This document shows positions 14,309-15,860 of a stretch of 15,860 bases of DNA, one piece after another. This stretch comes from an uncultured Campylobacter sp. (GTDB lineage Bacteria > Campylobacterota > Campylobacteria > Campylobacterales > Campylobacteraceae), in the NCBI RefSeq assembly GCF_938040115.1, contig NZ_CALHXD010000040.1, positions 1 to 15,860 on the forward strand, written 5' to 3'. Position numbers and translations under genes: made by a program. Every line of letters starts with the position of its first letter. The first letter of the stretch is position 1. The notes under the pieces are model-generated. The model did no database searches. It was given only the letters and a program-made list of their open reading frames with translations, and was not told the origin of the DNA.

Positions 14309-15860
14309 TTATTTTTTATTATATTCGGCTTCGATCATCGATTTTAGCGACGAAAATTCGCTATTTAGCTTGCTGATGATCTTGTCGTATGCCAAAAATC
14401 GCTCTTCCATCGTGGCGTATTTTGCATCGAGCGACTTTTGCGTTTTTTCTTTTTCCGAGTCCAGCGACTTTTTCTCGTCTACTAGGCTTTGGGCATACTT
14501 GGTTAAAGAGCCGTTTTTTGAGTTGATTAGCCCGTCTATCGCCTTTTTGGTTGACGAAAATATCCCATTTACGGTCGTGTTTTTCGGCGTCACGGTCGAT
14601 TCGCTAAAGCCAACCGCATTTAGCGCCGCGGCAGAGCCTTTTATATCTATGGCGGTGCCGTTTGTCGTTTTTAGCATTATGCCGTCTTCGTTTGCGGTTA
14701 GCGTCGCTTGTACGCCCGATATTCCGGCGTCGTTTATGGCTTTTAGCAGCGCTAGCGCGTTTTCTTTTGCCGAATTTGACGCAGGCGTAGCGGCTAAATT
14801 TATCTTTTTGCCGTTTATCACTAGATCATCGCCACCGATAGTGAGTGCGCCGCTGTCTACCGGTTTTGAGCTAAGAACTTGAGCCGTGCCGTAGGTAGTG
14901 CCGCCGGCAAATATTTTTTGGACGCTTTGCAAATCCTCATCTAGTTTTTTGCCGAGTTTTGAGCTATCTAGCTCTAGCAGGCCTTCTTTGTTTAGGCTTA
15001 GACCGTAGTCGGCTAAATTTGCCGTCTTTGTTACGTTATCTTTCGTGTAGGTCTGATTGCCGAATAAAATTTTATTTAGCGTCGATTTTATCGTATTTAT
15101 CTCGCTTACGCCCTGGAAAGTGCCCGATTTTTTAGTGTCCGAATCATAATCGGTAGCGACTTTTAGGTTGTTTACGAGATTATTATACGCCGTTACCATG
15201 CTTTGCATGCTCTCTTTTATCGCGCTCGTGTCCTCTTTGACGCTAAAAGTCGTCTTACCAGTATCTTTTAGTTTTATCGTCATTCCTAAATTTAGATCTT
15301 TTACCTCGTTGCCGCTTCGTTTTATCGTAATGCCGTTGTAGACGAACTCGGCGTCTTGTGCGGTTGAGATTTTGTTGTTTGCGATATTTGCGCTATCCCA
15401 GCCTAATTTTTGCAAAACGTCGTCCGCGCCGGTTAGGGCCGTGCCGTCACTATCGACATTTGTTATCTCTACTTTATTTTCTGCGCCGGTTTCTTTGGAC
15501 TGTAAGATGAGCTGATACGGATCTTCGCCGCCCACTTTCATCGCTTTTGCCGAAACGGCGCCGTTTGTGACCTCGTTGATCTTATCGGCTAGCTCTTCAA
15601 GCGTAGTAGAGCTTCTTACTTCTATCTTATGCGTCGTGCCTCCGACTTTTATGCCAAACGTCCCATTTTTGCCGATAAATGAGCTTGAGGTGGCAAATTT
15701 GGTGCTTTGATAAACGTCTTTTTTGGCTAGCTGCCTTACGTCTATTTCGATATCTTGTACCGCCACGCCCGCACTTGCGGTCACCTCCGCGCTTTTACCG
15801 TCTGCGGTGGTGGTTCTTTTTTGATACGAGCTATCGTCTGCTAGGGTTGAAACCGAGGAG
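14309..15860 (-). CDS. fliD: Flagellar filament cap protein FliD; 5' end outside the window
   Basis: Hook-associated protein 2, the pentameric cap under which flagellin subunits fold at the filament tip; exported by the flagellar type III system. The frame is open to the right edge, so the GTG at 15784 is internal. The upstream codons read LADDSSYQKRTTTADGKSAE, typical of the Campylobacter FliD N-terminal region. About 517 residues are visible; Campylobacter FliD usually has about 640. DIEIDVRQLAKKDVYQS begins the conserved domain. A flagellin-hook IN-type repeat begins at about nt 14850 (GALTIGGDDLVINGKKI) and runs to about 14600. The C-terminal quarter is a coiled coil (VDEKKSLDSEKEKTQKSLDA) ending in AYDKIISKLNSEFSSLKSM, the part that inserts into the filament. 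No lesion is seen. Confidence 0.96.
   Translation of the reverse strand, partial: SSVSTLADDSSYQKRTTTADGKSAEVTASAGVAVQDIEIDVRQLAKKDVYQSTKFATSSSFIGKNGTFGIKVGGTTHKIEVRSSTTLEELADKINEVTNGAVSAKAMKVGGEDPYQLILQSKETGAENKVEITNVDSDGTALTGADDVLQKLGWDSANIANNKISTAQDAEFVYNGITIKRSGNEVKDLNLGMTIKLKDTGKTTFSVKEDTSAIKESMQSMVTAYNNLVNNLKVATDYDSDTKKSGTFQGVSEINTIKSTLNKILFGNQTYTKDNVTKTANLADYGLSLNKEGLLELDSSKLGKKLDEDLQSVQKIFAGGTTYGTAQVLSSKPVDSGALTIGGDDLVINGKKINLAATPASNSAKENALALLKAINDAGISGVQATLTANEDGIMLKTTNGTAIDIKGSAAALNAVGFSESTVTPKNTTVNGIFSSTKKAIDGLINSKNGSLTKYAQSLVDEKKSLDSEKEKTQKSLDAKYATMEERFLAYDKIISKLNSEFSSLKSMIEAEYNKK

Noticed and set aside
1..15860. CRISPR array, insertion sequence, prophage or tRNA genes
   Set aside because: No regularly spaced direct repeats, transposase or integrase motifs, terminal repeats or tRNA T-loop patterns were seen on either strand.

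Overview
The window is typical Campylobacterota (epsilonproteobacterial) chromosome, most likely a Campylobacter of the higher-GC oral group (showae, rectus, curvus or gracilis type). Three things point there: the protein families and their order (proS, an FxsA-like membrane protein, hemC, a UbiD decarboxylase, thiL, truD, fliD-fliS), the very frequent word AAATTT in genes and spacers, and promoters with a good -10 box but no clear -35. The genus is inferred from recognition, not from a database search.

Layout. 1-3740 (+): a tightly overlapping operon of proS (5' end outside the window), an FxsA-like membrane protein, hemC and a secreted protein of unknown function. 4021-5829 (+): a UbiD-family decarboxylase, probably for menaquinone made by the futalosine route, followed by a hairpin. 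5932-7867 (+): thiL and truD, overlapping by 23 bases; thiL may be read from a nearly leaderless mRNA. 7868-8390: the longest gene-free stretch, with a nested inverted repeat and the promoter region of the next operon. 8391-10620 (+): a three-gene operon of two inner-membrane 'nucleoside recognition/Gate' proteins (YjiH- and YjiG-like) and a cytosolic M20 metallopeptidase, closed by a perfect 16-bp hairpin. A second perfect 15-bp hairpin follows. 10816-11522 (+): a broken Hcp-type Sel1-repeat gene. 11758-11967 (+): a 69-residue stand-alone PhnA domain. 11982-12632 (+): an AT-rich orphan membrane protein. 12672-12994 (+): rnpB, the RNase P RNA, with its own TATAAT promoter and a terminator. On the minus strand, reading from the right edge, are fliD (5' end outside the window), fliS and a small gene in the usual fliT position, closed by a hairpin in which the last stop codon lies. 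Beyond it is a small SMI1/KNR4-like (SUKH-like) gene.

How the genes fit together. Most are housekeeping: tRNA charging (proS), haem synthesis (hemC), quinone synthesis (ubiD), thiamine diphosphate synthesis (thiL), tRNA pseudouridylation (truD), tRNA processing (rnpB) and flagellar filament capping and export (fliD, fliS). From memory, Campylobacter jejuni keeps proS, the membrane protein, hemC and ubiD close to flaG-fliD-fliS. Here about 8 kb lies between ubiD and the fliD block, which is inverted relative to ubiD. That interval holds the lineage-variable material: the transporter-peptidase operon, the Sel1 pseudogene, the PhnA-domain gene, the AT-rich orphan and the SUKH-like gene. The best candidate for an under-described system is the YjiH-YjiG-M20 peptidase operon.
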